A stretch of DNA of 64,000 bases from an uncultured Collinsella sp. (GTDB lineage: Bacteria > Actinomycetota > Coriobacteriia > Coriobacteriales > Coriobacteriaceae), in contig CAADUO010000060.1 of NCBI GenBank assembly GCA_900752215.1, positions 1-64,000 of the forward strand. Reading direction: 5' to 3'. Position 1 is the first letter of the stretch, and every line of letters begins with the position of its first letter. Under the pieces are notes generated by a model that worked only from the letters and a program-made list of their open reading frames with translations, was not told where the DNA came from and ran no database searches. Below are positions 1 through 8,531 of this stretch, in pieces. The position numbers and the translations under genes were made by a program.

Positions 1-93
1 GCCCGGTCGGCGGCCCGTTCTGGGCGCGCCTCAATCGTAGCCCGAGACGGTCCCAGGCTGACAATTTCGACTGTAATGGACGTTCTTAAATGA
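1..93. other. Window edge, no gene recognised
   Basis: No coding region is recognisable here. Bases 75-96 (ending TTAAATGAC) resemble a decayed copy of the 27-nt GGGGACAG hairpin unit that is intact at 8532-8591 and 61631-61657. Confidence 0.4.
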
Positions 94-1500
94 CTAGTCT
101 GTGGTGTCGTCATCTTCGGCGAGCTGGGGGAACACGGCGTTTTTGGGCATGGTGACCTTCGTCAGCGAGGTGAGCTTTTTGCTCAGCGATGCGTCCGTCT
201 TGACCAGATCGCTCAACGTCACGATTTTGTAGCCGTCGGCAATAAGCCCGTCAATAATCTGCGGCAGCGCCTCGAGCGTCTGCTCGGCGCACTTATCGTT
301 ATCGGTCAGCAGCACAATGTTGCCTGGCGTCACCGAATCGAGCACCGTCGAGACCTGCTCGTCGGCACCGTTGAGCAGCCAGTCGCCCGAATCGATATTC
401 CACGAGACCACGGCAGACACCAAGTCCATCGCATCAATCCAGTTTTGCTCGTCAAAGGCTGCGTAGGGAGCGCGCAAAAGCATCGTCTTCACGCCGGTCG
501 CGGACTTGATCGCCTCGGTGCCCTTCGAAACCTGCTCGCGCACTGCATCGCGGTCCTTACCCTTGAGCGATTCGTCACGGTAACTGTTGGAGCCGACCTC
601 GCAGCCGGCATCGACAATCGCCTTGGCCGTAGCGGGCGAGGCCTCGGCCGCATCGCCCGACAGGAAGAACGTCGCGGTGACGCCCTTTTCCTTGAGCACC
701 TGCAAGATCTGCTTGGTCGCGCCGCTCGGGCCCTCATCAAACGTCAGCGCAACGTACTTTTCGTTGCCCTTGGGCGCCACGCTCGCGCACTCGACCACGC
801 AATCGGTAGCGGGCACGACCTCGCCGCGGTCCTGCGTCTTGCCCGACTGCTCGCCGACCCACACCTCAGAGCGACCCTGGATACCCCACGTCTTGACGTA
901 CTCGATGGCACCCGTGCCCTCGACCTTGAGCTTGGGCTCGACAACCGTCGCCTGGACCTCGTGCTTCTCATACGTGTCGCGACCGTCTTTGACCGTCACC
1001 TTCTCGCCGCCCGTAAGCTCGCGGCTTTTCCACTTGCCCTGTTTTATGCGCTTGCCGTCCACTTTTACCGACAGCTTTTCGCCGCCATGGCGAGTCAGCA
1101 CGCTGTCGTCAACAGCCAGCAGGTCCCCGGCGTCGTAGGTATCGGTCAGTTCCTGGTCGTCGATGAGATTTTGCAGCGTAGAGCCGACGCGCACCGCAGT
1201 CTCCTGGCCGTTGAGGACAACATCCACGCTGCGGTTGACGTAGCCCACGACGGCAGCGATAAACAGCACGAGCGCGCAACCCACGGCGATGAGCGCATAG
1301 GGCAGGCGAGACGATCGACGGGGCGTGCGGCCGTTGCCGATGCGAGCGCTGCGGTCGCTAAAGCCGCGGCTATGGTTGAGATACATCGCGCCGGGCTTAC
1401 GGTGACGCTTGCGCTGACCGCTGGGCAGCTGCCCCAGATCGCGGCGCGCCGTCGGACGCGCGCCCGAGCGTCCGTGTGAGTATGATCCGTTTTGGCGCAT
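94..1500 (-). CDS. Membrane-anchored NodB-fold protein with degenerate active site
   Basis: 468 residues. A basic cytoplasmic tail of about 65 residues precedes one membrane segment (about 68-88). Next come extracytoplasmic beta-rich sequence resembling the DUF348/G5-type modules of wall-associated proteins (about 90-240) and a NodB polysaccharide-deacetylase fold (about 248-450). Known deacetylases use TFDDG, H(S/T)xxH, RxPY, DxxDW and a late LxLH. Here these read TFDEGP (253-258), NSYRD (305-309), RAPY (343-346), DSGDW (370-374) and LLTD (397-400). Both metal-binding histidines and the late histidine are therefore gone. I infer a surface protein that has lost zinc-dependent deacetylation and perhaps binds glycan. 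The ATG start has a GGAGGG ribosome site. It may be cotranscribed with the genes to its right. Confidence 0.8.
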   Translation of the reverse strand: MRQNGSYSHGRSGARPTARRDLGQLPSGQRKRHRKPGAMYLNHSRGFSDRSARIGNGRTPRRSSRLPYALIAVGCALVLFIAAVVGYVNRSVDVVLNGQETAVRVGSTLQNLIDDQELTDTYDAGDLLAVDDSVLTRHGGEKLSVKVDGKRIKQGKWKSRELTGGEKVTVKDGRDTYEKHEVQATVVEPKLKVEGTGAIEYVKTWGIQGRSEVWVGEQSGKTQDRGEVVPATDCVVECASVAPKGNEKYVALTFDEGPSGATKQILQVLKEKGVTATFFLSGDAAEASPATAKAIVDAGCEVGSNSYRDESLKGKDRDAVREQVSKGTEAIKSATGVKTMLLRAPYAAFDEQNWIDAMDLVSAVVSWNIDSGDWLLNGADEQVSTVLDSVTPGNIVLLTDNDKCAEQTLEALPQIIDGLIADGYKIVTLSDLVKTDASLSKKLTSLTKVTMPKNAVFPQLAEDDDTTD

Positions 1501-1521
1501 GTGCCCTCCCCCATAAACGCA

Positions 1522-1551
1522 GCAAGCCGGAGCAACAGGTCTCCGGCTTGC
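1522..1551 (-). terminator. Hairpin between PRC-barrel gene and NodB-fold gene
   Basis: Perfect 11-bp stem (1522-1532 with 1541-1551) and 8-nt loop just after the PRC-barrel gene in the minus direction. No clear T-run follows, so termination may be weak or it may act as a processing site. Confidence 0.45.
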
Positions 1552-1572
1552 CTCCCATCATTTGGTACGTCG

Positions 1573-2328
1573 CTATTTGCTAGCTTTCGACGAGCCACCG
1601 CTCGCCTTTTGATATTCGTCCTTAAAGGCCTTGAACATACCACGCGTCTTGCCGAGCTGCTTGCCCAGTGCACGGCTGCCCTTGTCCACGGCGACCGATC
1701 CCTTGTCATCGAGCACCTTAGCGCCCTTCTTGACCTTATCGCCCACCACGACGCTTGCCTCGGCAGCCTTTGCGGCGGCGCCGCCCGAATACCCGAGCGA
1801 CTTGACCTCGTCCGAAACGATCATTGCGCCGTCCGCATAGCCGCGCAGCATCGTGGGCGGCATCTGCGTGTCGCCCACCAGCACACTCGAGGCAGTGCCA
1901 GTGGTCACATAGAACGTCTGCACGATGCCCGAACGCGGCTTGAACTCCACATCCGAGCAATAGCCCACGACATCGCCCGACTCCGTGCGCACGTCCATGC
2001 CAACCCAGATAATGCAATCATCCAGGTTGATGTCGAGGCGCTTGGCCGCAGCGGCATCGTAGGTGCCCTTGACGTCGTCAACCGCGATGGCGCCCTCGTA
2101 GACGCCAATGGCATCGAGCGCCACAAATCGGTCGGGGCGCTCGATCATACCAGCGATATCGGACTGGCGAACCATAAAGCCCACCACGCGCGTGCCGCCC
2201 GGGGTAAAGACCGGAAAGTGAATCTTGCCGAGCTTTTTAGGGCTACGCGGCGTGCCGTCTTTTTTGGTGCGCTTATCCTCGGTAGGCTTGCGATAGATCT
2301 TGGCGCCGACAAAATCCCCGGCGCGCAT
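1573..2328 (-). CDS. PRC-barrel domain protein
   Basis: 251 residues with no signal peptide. Two stretches fit the PRC-barrel beta fold: an N-terminal one (about 5-80, with KIHFPVFTPGGTRVVGF) and a second around 110-150 (SGDVVGYCSDVEFKPRSG, a typical PRC-barrel turn). The last 60 residues are Lys/Ala/Gly-rich. PRC-barrel proteins bind RNA, photosynthetic complexes or other proteins, so no specific reaction can be assigned. Its ATG shares one base with the stop of the upstream YtxH gene (TAATG), which indicates translational coupling. It may work with that envelope-stress-type protein. Confidence 0.7.
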   Translation of the reverse strand: MRAGDFVGAKIYRKPTEDKRTKKDGTPRSPKKLGKIHFPVFTPGGTRVVGFMVRQSDIAGMIERPDRFVALDAIGVYEGAIAVDDVKGTYDAAAAKRLDINLDDCIIWVGMDVRTESGDVVGYCSDVEFKPRSGIVQTFYVTTGTASSVLVGDTQMPPTMLRGYADGAMIVSDEVKSLGYSGGAAAKAAEASVVVGDKVKKGAKVLDDKGSVAVDKGSRALGKQLGKTRGMFKAFKDEYQKASGGSSKASK

Positions 2329-2717
2329 TATGCCTCGGTCGAAGGCTCCGCGGCCTCGGCGTCGGCCTCGACGGCGTTCTCGACCACGACATCGGCGGCG
2401 GGCGTCACGTTGCCGCCCGAGATGGCGTCGTTGAGCTGCTCTCGCAGCTGGTCCATGCGCTCGCGGGCAAGGTCAACCTTAGCACGCAGGTCATCGGTCT
2501 TGGCGTCGACCATCGGGCCAAAATCGTTGACCGCGGCGCGGGCCTCCTCGGCACCGTGCTCGTAGGTGTCGCGCATGTTATCCCAGGCGTCGTTGGCGAT
2601 ATCGGCAGCCATGGCGCGGGTCTCGGCGCCCGAGCGCGGAGCCAGGGCGACGCCGATGATGGCGCCGGCGGCAGCACCGAAGAGCGCACCCGAGATAAAG
2701 TTGAAAGTCTTACCCAT
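2328..2717 (-). CDS. YtxH family small protein
   Basis: 129 residues. An N-terminal glycine/alanine-rich hydrophobic stretch (GALFGAAAGAIIGVALAPRSG, followed by basic residues) is the YtxH/GvpP-type signature. A helical, probably coiled-coil region with repeated acidic/basic heptads (about 40-100) and an acidic Ala/Glu tail follow. YtxH proteins are linked to general stress in Firmicutes, with no known reaction. I chose the second ATG (2717) because the AGGAGAGG ribosome site abuts the first one (2723) and lies about 6-7 nt before the second. The stop overlaps the start of the PRC-barrel gene. Confidence 0.8.
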   Translation of the reverse strand: MGKTFNFISGALFGAAAGAIIGVALAPRSGAETRAMAADIANDAWDNMRDTYEHGAEEARAAVNDFGPMVDAKTDDLRAKVDLARERMDQLREQLNDAISGGNVTPAADVVVENAVEADAEAAEPSTEA

Positions 2718-2853
2718 GTTCATTCCTCTCCTGCGGGCACCTCGGCGCCCACCGTTTGAATGCTGTCCATTATACCCGCAGCACAGCGCTTGCCGTCTTA
2801 CTCATCTGCGTACGGTAAAGGCGCAGGTACATGATGGTAATAAGCGGGTGAGC

Positions 2854-3735
2854 CTACTCCTGTGGCATGGCAGGCATGGCCACTGTAGCGCCCGGGTCCT
2901 CGCCGGCGCCGTCAACGAGCGGCAGCGCTCCCTCGTGCGCGGGGGCAACCGGAGCCGTCGCCGCGCCACCGTAGACGGCAGCGGGGGCCTCGTGGCTTTC
3001 GGCGGTCGCGCCCTCGGTATCGATTACCTCCTGTGGCTCGTCGTCAAAGCTCGGGACGCCCTGGGGCTCCGCGGGCTCGGCCTCGACGGTCTCCTCGGCA
3101 GGGGCATCGTCGACAGGATCGACGGCAGCCTCGGCAGGGGCATCGTCGACAGGATCGACGGCAGCCTCGGCAGGCGCCTCGCCCTCGGTCGCGTCCCCGG
3201 CCTCGCCCTCGGCGTTCGCGGCGGCGACGGCCTCGTGCGGGTCCTTGCCCTCGGCCTCGGCACGCATGCCCAGTACCAGGTTGCGCAGGCCCGCGACCGT
3301 ACCGTCCACGTCGGGAGCGGGCTGATCGGCATGCAGATAGGCCCAATCCATCATAAAGGTCGCCGAAGACAGCGCGCCGATGGCCAGCGCGTCGTCGGGA
3401 CACGAAAGCTCGACCTCAAAGACACGCTCATCGTGCTCACTCACGCGAGTGCGGCCGCACGAAATGCTGCCAGCGAGACCGGTCTCGTTCATGAGCTCGA
3501 CCGTCACGTGCTCCAGCAGATGGCAAAGCTCGGTCTGGCCCATGCAGTCCTGGAATTCGCGACCGGAATCGCCCAGGCACAGGTGCTTGGCAATCGCGGG
3601 CACCAGGTAATACACGCGCGCCGTGGCCTCGATGTCCTCCGAGGTCATGAGCGGCATGCCGGGGTTCACCAGCACGTGCGCGCAGATCTTGTCCTCGCTG
3701 ACGGTGACCTTAAGGATGTTGAACAGGCCTGCCAT
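2854..3735 (-). CDS. Protein with cyanophycin-synthetase-N-like domain and acidic repeat tail
   Basis: 293 residues. Residues 1-150 contain a stretch (GQTELCHLLEHVTVELMNE, then GRTRVSE) that resembles the N-terminal domain of cyanophycin synthetases, where similar sequence reads HVVEHVALELQ followed by FGRTR. No ATP-grasp or Mur-ligase domain follows. The C-terminal half is an acidic Ala/Pro/Glu-rich low-complexity tail with a 12-residue motif (APAEAAVDPVDD) repeated at the DNA level. The start has a GGGGAGAG ribosome site. The gene lies 24 nt downstream of the CorC-like gene on the same strand. The family match is by motif memory only and the function is unknown. Confidence 0.6.
   Translation of the reverse strand: MAGLFNILKVTVSEDKICAHVLVNPGMPLMTSEDIEATARVYYLVPAIAKHLCLGDSGREFQDCMGQTELCHLLEHVTVELMNETGLAGSISCGRTRVSEHDERVFEVELSCPDDALAIGALSSATFMMDWAYLHADQPAPDVDGTVAGLRNLVLGMRAEAEGKDPHEAVAAANAEGEAGDATEGEAPAEAAVDPVDDAPAEAAVDPVDDAPAEETVEAEPAEPQGVPSFDDEPQEVIDTEGATAESHEAPAAVYGGAATAPVAPAHEGALPLVDGAGEDPGATVAMPAMPQE
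3094..3174. repeat. 36-bp in-frame tandem repeat
   Basis: Two complete copies (3094-3129, 3130-3165) and a 9-bp partial copy, identical in sequence and in frame inside the acidic tail of the preceding gene. A perfect short tandem of this kind can change copy number by slippage. Confidence 0.9.
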
Positions 3736-3759
3736 AACTCTCCCCTACTCTTCCTTACC

Positions 3760-5133
3760 CTACTCGTCGCCGTCGTGCGGGTCCGCAGAGCCCGCACCAG
3801 ACGCCGTCGGCTCGTCTGCCGAGGGCTCGGAATCCTTCTTATCGGTTTCGGCCGGAGCGATCACGCGAATGAGCGAGATGCGCTGGCCACGCATCGACTG
3901 CACCTTAAACTTGTACCCCGCAACCTCAAACACCTCTCCGATGTCGGGCACCGAGTCGCAAAGCTCCAAAATCCAGCCGGCGATGGTCTCATAATCATCG
4001 CTTTCCTCGAGCGGCCAACCAAGCTCAATCGCGTCATCGCACGAAAAACGCCCATCGACGAGCCACTCGCGGCGCGAAAGGCGCGTGAGGTACTTGTTGT
4101 CGGGGTCGAACTCGTCCTCGATCTCACCCACGATCTCCTCGACGATGTCCTCGATGGTGATGATGCCGGCCGTGCCACCGTACTCGTCCACGACCACTAC
4201 GATCTGGTCGTGCGAGGTCTGCATCTCGGACAGCAGCGGCAGGATGTCCTTGGTGTCGGGCACAAAGGTGGCGTCGCGCAAAAAGTCGGCGATGGGCTGG
4301 TCGCCCTTGCCGTCGAGCGAAGGCTGGATCAGGTCCTTGATGTGCGCGATGCCGGCGACGTTGTCGGGATCCTCGTGATAGACGGGGATGCGGCTAAAGC
4401 CGGTCTGGCGCATGGCGGACAGCACGTCGGCGACCGTTTCGTCGTCCTCGCACATGGTGGTGTCCACGCGCGGCACCATGACCTCGCGGGCAACGGTGTC
4501 TCCCAGGTCGAAGATCTCGTGGATCATGCGCTTTTCCTCGTCGAGCAGATCGTCCTGCTCCGAGACCATGTATTTGATCTCTTCCTCCGAGACGTTTTGG
4601 CGGTCGTCGGCGCTCTTGATGCGCAGGATGCGGGCCAGGCCGTCGGAGCAGGCACCGGTCAGCCACACGAGCGGGCGGGCGATCTTTTGGAACACGGAGA
4701 GCGGTCCCACGACCTGCTTGGATACGCCTTCGGCATTAGCCAGGCCGATGCGCTTGGGCACAAGCTCGCCAACCACGATGGACACGAAGGCGACGGCGAC
4801 GGTGATGATGACCGGCGCCAGGCCGCGCGCAATGGCAGAGAGCGGCGCGATGCCAAAGCTCATGAGCCACGTGGCAAGCGGGTCGGACAGGCTCGTCGAG
4901 GCGACGGCGGACGAGGCGAAGCCCACGAGCGTGATGGCGACCTGGATGGTGGCGAGCAGCTGGTCGGAGTCGGCGGCCAGCTTAATGGCGCGCTCGGCGC
5001 GCTTGTCGCCTTCCTCGGCATCGTGCTCCAACACGGCGCGCTTAGCCGTGGTGAGCGCCATCTCGGACATGGAGAAGTAGCCGTTGATGAGGGTCAAAAC
5101 GAGGGTGGTGATAAGGGAGATGGTTATGTCCAT
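3760..5133 (-). CDS. CorC/HlyC-type CNNM-CBS membrane protein
   Basis: 457 residues. The order is an N-terminal CNNM/DUF21 membrane domain (about 1-190, with several hydrophobic helices), a CBS pair (about 200-330, including VMVPRVDTTMCEDDETV and VVDEYGGTAGIITIEDIVEE) and a CorC_HlyC transporter-associated domain (about 345-430). The family is tied to Mg2+ and Co2+ homeostasis. The hemolysin label is historical. The C-terminus is a short acidic tail. The start at 5133 has only a weak purine ribosome site. It is followed by the cyanophycin-N-like gene and preceded by a hemolysin III-type gene on the same strand. Confidence 0.9.
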   Translation of the reverse strand: MDITISLITTLVLTLINGYFSMSEMALTTAKRAVLEHDAEEGDKRAERAIKLAADSDQLLATIQVAITLVGFASSAVASTSLSDPLATWLMSFGIAPLSAIARGLAPVIITVAVAFVSIVVGELVPKRIGLANAEGVSKQVVGPLSVFQKIARPLVWLTGACSDGLARILRIKSADDRQNVSEEEIKYMVSEQDDLLDEEKRMIHEIFDLGDTVAREVMVPRVDTTMCEDDETVADVLSAMRQTGFSRIPVYHEDPDNVAGIAHIKDLIQPSLDGKGDQPIADFLRDATFVPDTKDILPLLSEMQTSHDQIVVVVDEYGGTAGIITIEDIVEEIVGEIEDEFDPDNKYLTRLSRREWLVDGRFSCDDAIELGWPLEESDDYETIAGWILELCDSVPDIGEVFEVAGYKFKVQSMRGQRISLIRVIAPAETDKKDSEPSADEPTASGAGSADPHDGDE

Positions 5134-5241
5134 CGGGAGTTTCTCGAACCTCCAAGATTCGGGACGTTAGGGTAAAACGTTGATGGCGGATAGGGCAATT
5201 GCGCTGGCGACCGAGCGGGGGCACGGGCGCTGGCGTGGTCG

Positions 5242-5925
5242 CTAGATTACGAAGAGGATCACCGCCATGAACTGGAAGATGCTGCCGGCGAGCACCCACA
5301 GGTGAAACACGCTGTGCAGATAGCGCACGTTTTTGGCGATATAGAACGGCACGCCCGCGGTGTAGCACACGCCGCCGACGGCGAGCAGGGCAAGCGCCAC
5401 GGGGTTGAGCAGTGCCACAAGTTCGGGCAGCTTAAAGACGACGAGCCAGCCCATCAGCAGGTAGACCAAGCCACTTACCCAGTGCGGTTGACGCTCGCGC
5501 ATAAAGCACTCGAGGGCGATGCCGACAATGGCGATGGCCCATACGGCAAAGAACAGCGCAGGGCCGCCGTCGTTTGCGAGCGTGATAAGGCAAAACGGCG
5601 TATAGCTGCCGGCTATGAGCAGGTAGATGCAGCTATGGTCGATGATGCGAAACACGCGCTTGGCGCGCGCGGGCTGAATCGCGTGGTAGAGCGTGGAGGC
5701 CAGATATTCGAGGATAATGCTGACACCATAGACAATCGCCGCGGCCATGTGGGCCGGACCTCCGCCGCGCAGGGCGGCGAATACGATCAGGAGCACCAGA
5801 CCCGCGATACCCAGCAGGCAGCCGACACCATGGGTGACGGAGTTCATGATCTCCTCGCCCACCGTGTAGTGTGGAACGGCCGCGGTCTTGGGTCGCGGCT
5901 TAGAACTGTCGCTCGAATCGGACAT
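5242..5925 (-). CDS. Hemolysin III family (PAQR/TrhA) membrane protein
   Basis: 227 residues with seven hydrophobic segments. PAQR/hemolysin III features are visible: an early ExxNSVTHGVG stretch, a conserved STLYHA segment, DHSCIYLLIAGSYTP in the middle, and a late HSVFHLWV containing the His pair. Bacterial members are integral membrane proteins linked to membrane lipid homeostasis, and direct haemolysis is unproven for most. The reading frame also runs back to a TTG at 5943. I prefer the ATG at 5925, with GGAGG about 11 nt upstream. The 5' end is divergent from the hydrolase gene at 6112. Confidence 0.88.
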   Translation of the reverse strand: MSDSSDSSKPRPKTAAVPHYTVGEEIMNSVTHGVGCLLGIAGLVLLIVFAALRGGGPAHMAAAIVYGVSIILEYLASTLYHAIQPARAKRVFRIIDHSCIYLLIAGSYTPFCLITLANDGGPALFFAVWAIAIVGIALECFMRERQPHWVSGLVYLLMGWLVVFKLPELVALLNPVALALLAVGGVCYTAGVPFYIAKNVRYLHSVFHLWVLAGSIFQFMAVILFVI

Positions 5926-6031
5926 GCCGGTTACATCCTCCAACGTAAAGAGTTCTCAACACTATATCAAAGCGTCTAGGTACGTGCGAAATTTGCACCA
6001 TACGTGACCCTTTGTTTACCCATTCTTTGCC

Positions 6032-6092
6032 TGTTGACGCATCAACGGCGAACGTCCATAATGCGCTTGCATTAAATGTTGACGTATTAACA
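6032..6092 (+). promoter_or_regulatory. Promoter with two near-palindromic operator candidates
   Basis: A -35 TTGACG (6034-6039) and -10 CATAAT (6057-6062) have a 17-bp spacer. TGTTGACGCATCAACG (6032-6047) covers the -35, and TGTTGACGTATTAACA (6077-6092) lies downstream of the -10. Both are near-palindromes of the same sequence 45 bp apart, as expected for a dimeric repressor of TetR or MarR size. The AGGAG ribosome site is at 6099-6103. Confidence 0.6.
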
Positions 6093-6111
6093 TCTTATAG
6101 GAGAATACCGC

Positions 6112-7077
6112 ATGGCTCAAAACGCACGTTCCCATCGAAAGCTCAAGATAGCCGGCATCATTGCACTGGTGGTTGTCGTTGCGCTGCTCGGATTTGCCGG
6201 CAACTTTCTGTTTGACTTCGCGCTGAATCCCCGCGCGCCATACACCATGAAGATGATGCAGGATAGCAAGAACGACAAAGAAGGTGAGCAGCCGGATGCC
6301 GAGGATACCGAGGCGCGGGCATGGTTTAAAGAGAACCGCAAGAGCAGCAACCTCACCGCGGACGACGGGACCGAGCTTGCCGCCTGGTATTTTGCTGCGT
6401 CGGAGAGCACGCACGACTACGCCGTCTGCCTGCATGGATATACCAACGAGCCCATCGGTATGGCCCGATACGCCAAACGCTTCCACGACCGTGGCATGAA
6501 CGTACTCGCACCCGCCGCCCGCGCCCACGAGCGCTCCGGCGGCGACTATATCGGCATGGGCTGGCCCGAGCGCCTCGACATCGTCGCATGGATCGAGCGA
6601 ATCGTTCAGGCTGACCCCAAGGCGCGCATCCTGGTCTTTGGCGAATCCATGGGCGCGGCGACCGCCATGAACGTCGCGGGGGAACCTCTGCCCGCAAACG
6701 TGAAATGCATTATCGAGGACTGCGGTTATACGAGTGTTTGGGACGAGTTTTCTCTGCAGCTCAAGGACGTGTTCGGCCTGCCCAGCTTTCCCTTGCTCGA
6801 TGTAGCGAACTTGGTGTGCAACGTGCGCGCGGGCTACGACTTTCATAAGGCGAGCAGCGTGGAACAGCTCAAGCGCGCGACGGTTCCCATGCTGTTTATC
6901 CACGGTGACCAAGACACCTTTGTGCCGTACAGCATGCTCGACCAAAACTACGACGCGTGCGCCAGCAAGGTCAAGCAAAAGCTCACCGTCCATGGCGCCA
7001 CCCACGCCAAGAGCGCGCAGGTCGACCCCGAACTCTACTGGAACACGGTCGACGACTTCCTCGACGAGTATTTTTAG
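6112..7077 (+). CDS. Membrane-anchored alpha/beta hydrolase
   Basis: 321 residues. An N-terminal membrane anchor (about 12-35) is followed by an exported alpha/beta hydrolase domain. The nucleophile elbow GESMG (177-181, Ser179), the oxyanion segment HGYTNEP (about 108-114), an acid in HGDQDTF (about 265-270) and a late His in GATHAK (about 298) give a complete Ser-Asp-His triad. It resembles BAAT/YqkD-type serine hydrolases, and the substrate is unknown. It has its own promoter with two near-palindromic sites and is not in an operon. It converges on the DUF362 gene across a shared terminator. Confidence 0.85.
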   Translation: MAQNARSHRKLKIAGIIALVVVVALLGFAGNFLFDFALNPRAPYTMKMMQDSKNDKEGEQPDAEDTEARAWFKENRKSSNLTADDGTELAAWYFAASESTHDYAVCLHGYTNEPIGMARYAKRFHDRGMNVLAPAARAHERSGGDYIGMGWPERLDIVAWIERIVQADPKARILVFGESMGAATAMNVAGEPLPANVKCIIEDCGYTSVWDEFSLQLKDVFGLPSFPLLDVANLVCNVRAGYDFHKASSVEQLKRATVPMLFIHGDQDTFVPYSMLDQNYDACASKVKQKLTVHGATHAKSAQVDPELYWNTVDDFLDEYF

Positions 7078-7155
7078 GCAAAAAGCAACGTCTGGGGTTT
7101 TGTTGCCAAAAAACGGTTTGTGGTCGGCGGTATTTGATTTTTCACCGCACTTCTG

Positions 7156-7194
7156 AAAAGCCGCCCGCAAGCGTTGTGCTCGTGGGCGGCTTTT
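7156..7194. terminator. Bidirectional intrinsic terminator
   Basis: A strong stem (AAAAGCCGCCCGC with GTGGGCGGCTTTT) has an A-run on one side and a T-run on the other, between the convergent hydrolase and DUF362 genes. It can end transcripts in both directions. Confidence 0.9.
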
Positions 7195-7241
7195 GCTCAA
7201 CTTACGCTACAAAGGCGCTTATTTTGTCCAATAGCTAGGCG

Positions 7242-8447
7242 CTACTTGACCTCGATGAGCTCATACTCGCTCGTGCCCAGGCCGATCTTTTCGGCATGCG
7301 CGATGCACACGCGCCAGTCGGTGTCGGGATGCGTGATGCAGAAGGGGTCCTTGGCCTGCTCGCCCTCCAGATGCTCGTGGTTGTGCTCCATCTTGGCCGC
7401 GCTATCGGTGAGCTCGGTGTTGGGCAGCGGCTCAGACGCCATGACGGCGTCGGCGCAGGCCTGGTCGATGGCGACCGGGTCGAAGCTCGCGAACATGCCG
7501 ATGTCGTTGACGATAGGCGTATCGTTTTCGGGATGGCAGTCGCAGTTGGGACTGATGTCCATGGCAAGCGAGATGTGGAAGCTCGGGCGGCCGTCGACGA
7601 CGGCCTTCGTATACTCGGCGATCTTGCAGTTGAGCACGTCGGCCGCGGCCTCATAACCGGGCTTGATGCAGTCCTGGTTGCATGCCGCAATGCAGCGTCC
7701 GCAGCCCACGCAGCGATCGTGGTCGATGGCAGCCACGTGCACCGTGCGAGTAGCGCCGCTGGCAAGCTCGCGCTCGCGGGTGCCGTCGAACGAGATAGCG
7801 TTGTGCGCGCAGATCTTTTCGCAGGCATGGCAGCCAACGCAGTGCTCGGTCGCGACGTTCGGCTTGCCGGCGGCATGCTGCTCCATCTTGCCGGCACGGC
7901 TGCCGCCTCCCATGCCCAGGTTCTTCATGGCGCCGCCAAAACCGGCCTGCTCATGGCCCTTAAAGTGGGTGAGGCTGATCACGATATCGGCATCCATGAG
8001 CGCCTGACCGATCTTGGCCTCGTGCACGTACTCGCCGCCCTCGACCGGGACGAGCGCCTCGTCGGTGCCCTTAAGGCCGTCGGCGATGATGATCTGGCAG
8101 CCCGTGGCATACGGGGTAAAGCCGTTCTGGTAGGCGGTATCGATGTGCTCGAGCGCGTTTTTGCGGCTACCGACATAGAGCGTGTTGCAGTCGGTGAGGA
8201 AGGGCTTGCCGCCCAGCTCCTTGACGACATCCGCGACGGCGCGGGCGTAGTTGGGGCGCAAAAAGCTCAGGTTGCCCAGCTCGCCAAAGTGAATCTTGAT
8301 AGCAACGAACTTGTTCTCAAAGTCGATCTGCTCAATTCCGGCGTGACGGATGAGGCGCTTGAGCTTGTCGAGCTGGCTCTCGCGAGCATGCGTGCGCAGG
8401 TTGGTGAAGTACACCTTAGCGGGTGCTGCGGGTGCAGTTGCGGTCAT
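7242..8447 (-). CDS. DUF362 domain iron-sulfur protein with two 4Fe-4S motifs
   Basis: 401 residues. The DUF362 domain covers residues 1-185 and the C-terminal part. Between them is a bacterial ferredoxin module with two clusters: CVGCHACEKICAHNAI (about 198-213) and CVGCGRCIAACNQDCIKPG (about 241-259). No signal peptide or membrane segment is visible, so it is probably cytosolic. DUF362 proteins occur in anaerobes beside redox enzymes and no reaction is established for this type. The start has a GAGGGGA ribosome site. It is transcribed alone between a shared terminator and a repeat-rich intergenic region. Confidence 0.9.
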   Translation of the reverse strand: MTATAPAAPAKVYFTNLRTHARESQLDKLKRLIRHAGIEQIDFENKFVAIKIHFGELGNLSFLRPNYARAVADVVKELGGKPFLTDCNTLYVGSRKNALEHIDTAYQNGFTPYATGCQIIIADGLKGTDEALVPVEGGEYVHEAKIGQALMDADIVISLTHFKGHEQAGFGGAMKNLGMGGGSRAGKMEQHAAGKPNVATEHCVGCHACEKICAHNAISFDGTRERELASGATRTVHVAAIDHDRCVGCGRCIAACNQDCIKPGYEAAADVLNCKIAEYTKAVVDGRPSFHISLAMDISPNCDCHPENDTPIVNDIGMFASFDPVAIDQACADAVMASEPLPNTELTDSAAKMEHNHEHLEGEQAKDPFCITHPDTDWRVCIAHAEKIGLGTSEYELIEVK

Positions 8448-8489
8448 AGATCTATCCCCTCGGTCTATATGGCGTTACAGACATAAGGG

Positions 8490-8520
8490 ATGGTACCAGT
8501 TAAAGCAGAGTTAAAGTCAA
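8490..8520 (-). promoter_or_regulatory. Candidate promoter with 19-bp spacer for DUF362 gene
   Basis: On the minus strand TTGACT (8515-8520) and TACCAT (8490-8495) are 19 bp apart, and the spacer holds a direct repeat of TTTAACT. A 19-bp spacer suits activator-distorted (MerR-type) promoters, but no regulator gene is adjacent. Confidence 0.35.
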
Positions 8521-8531
8521 GTACGGCACCT

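Noticed and set aside
2566..5175. Long plus-strand frame of 869 codons
   Set aside because: It is opposite to the cyanophycin-N-like and CorC-type genes, has no recognisable domains and is rich in Arg, His and Gly as expected for a reverse frame in high-GC DNA.
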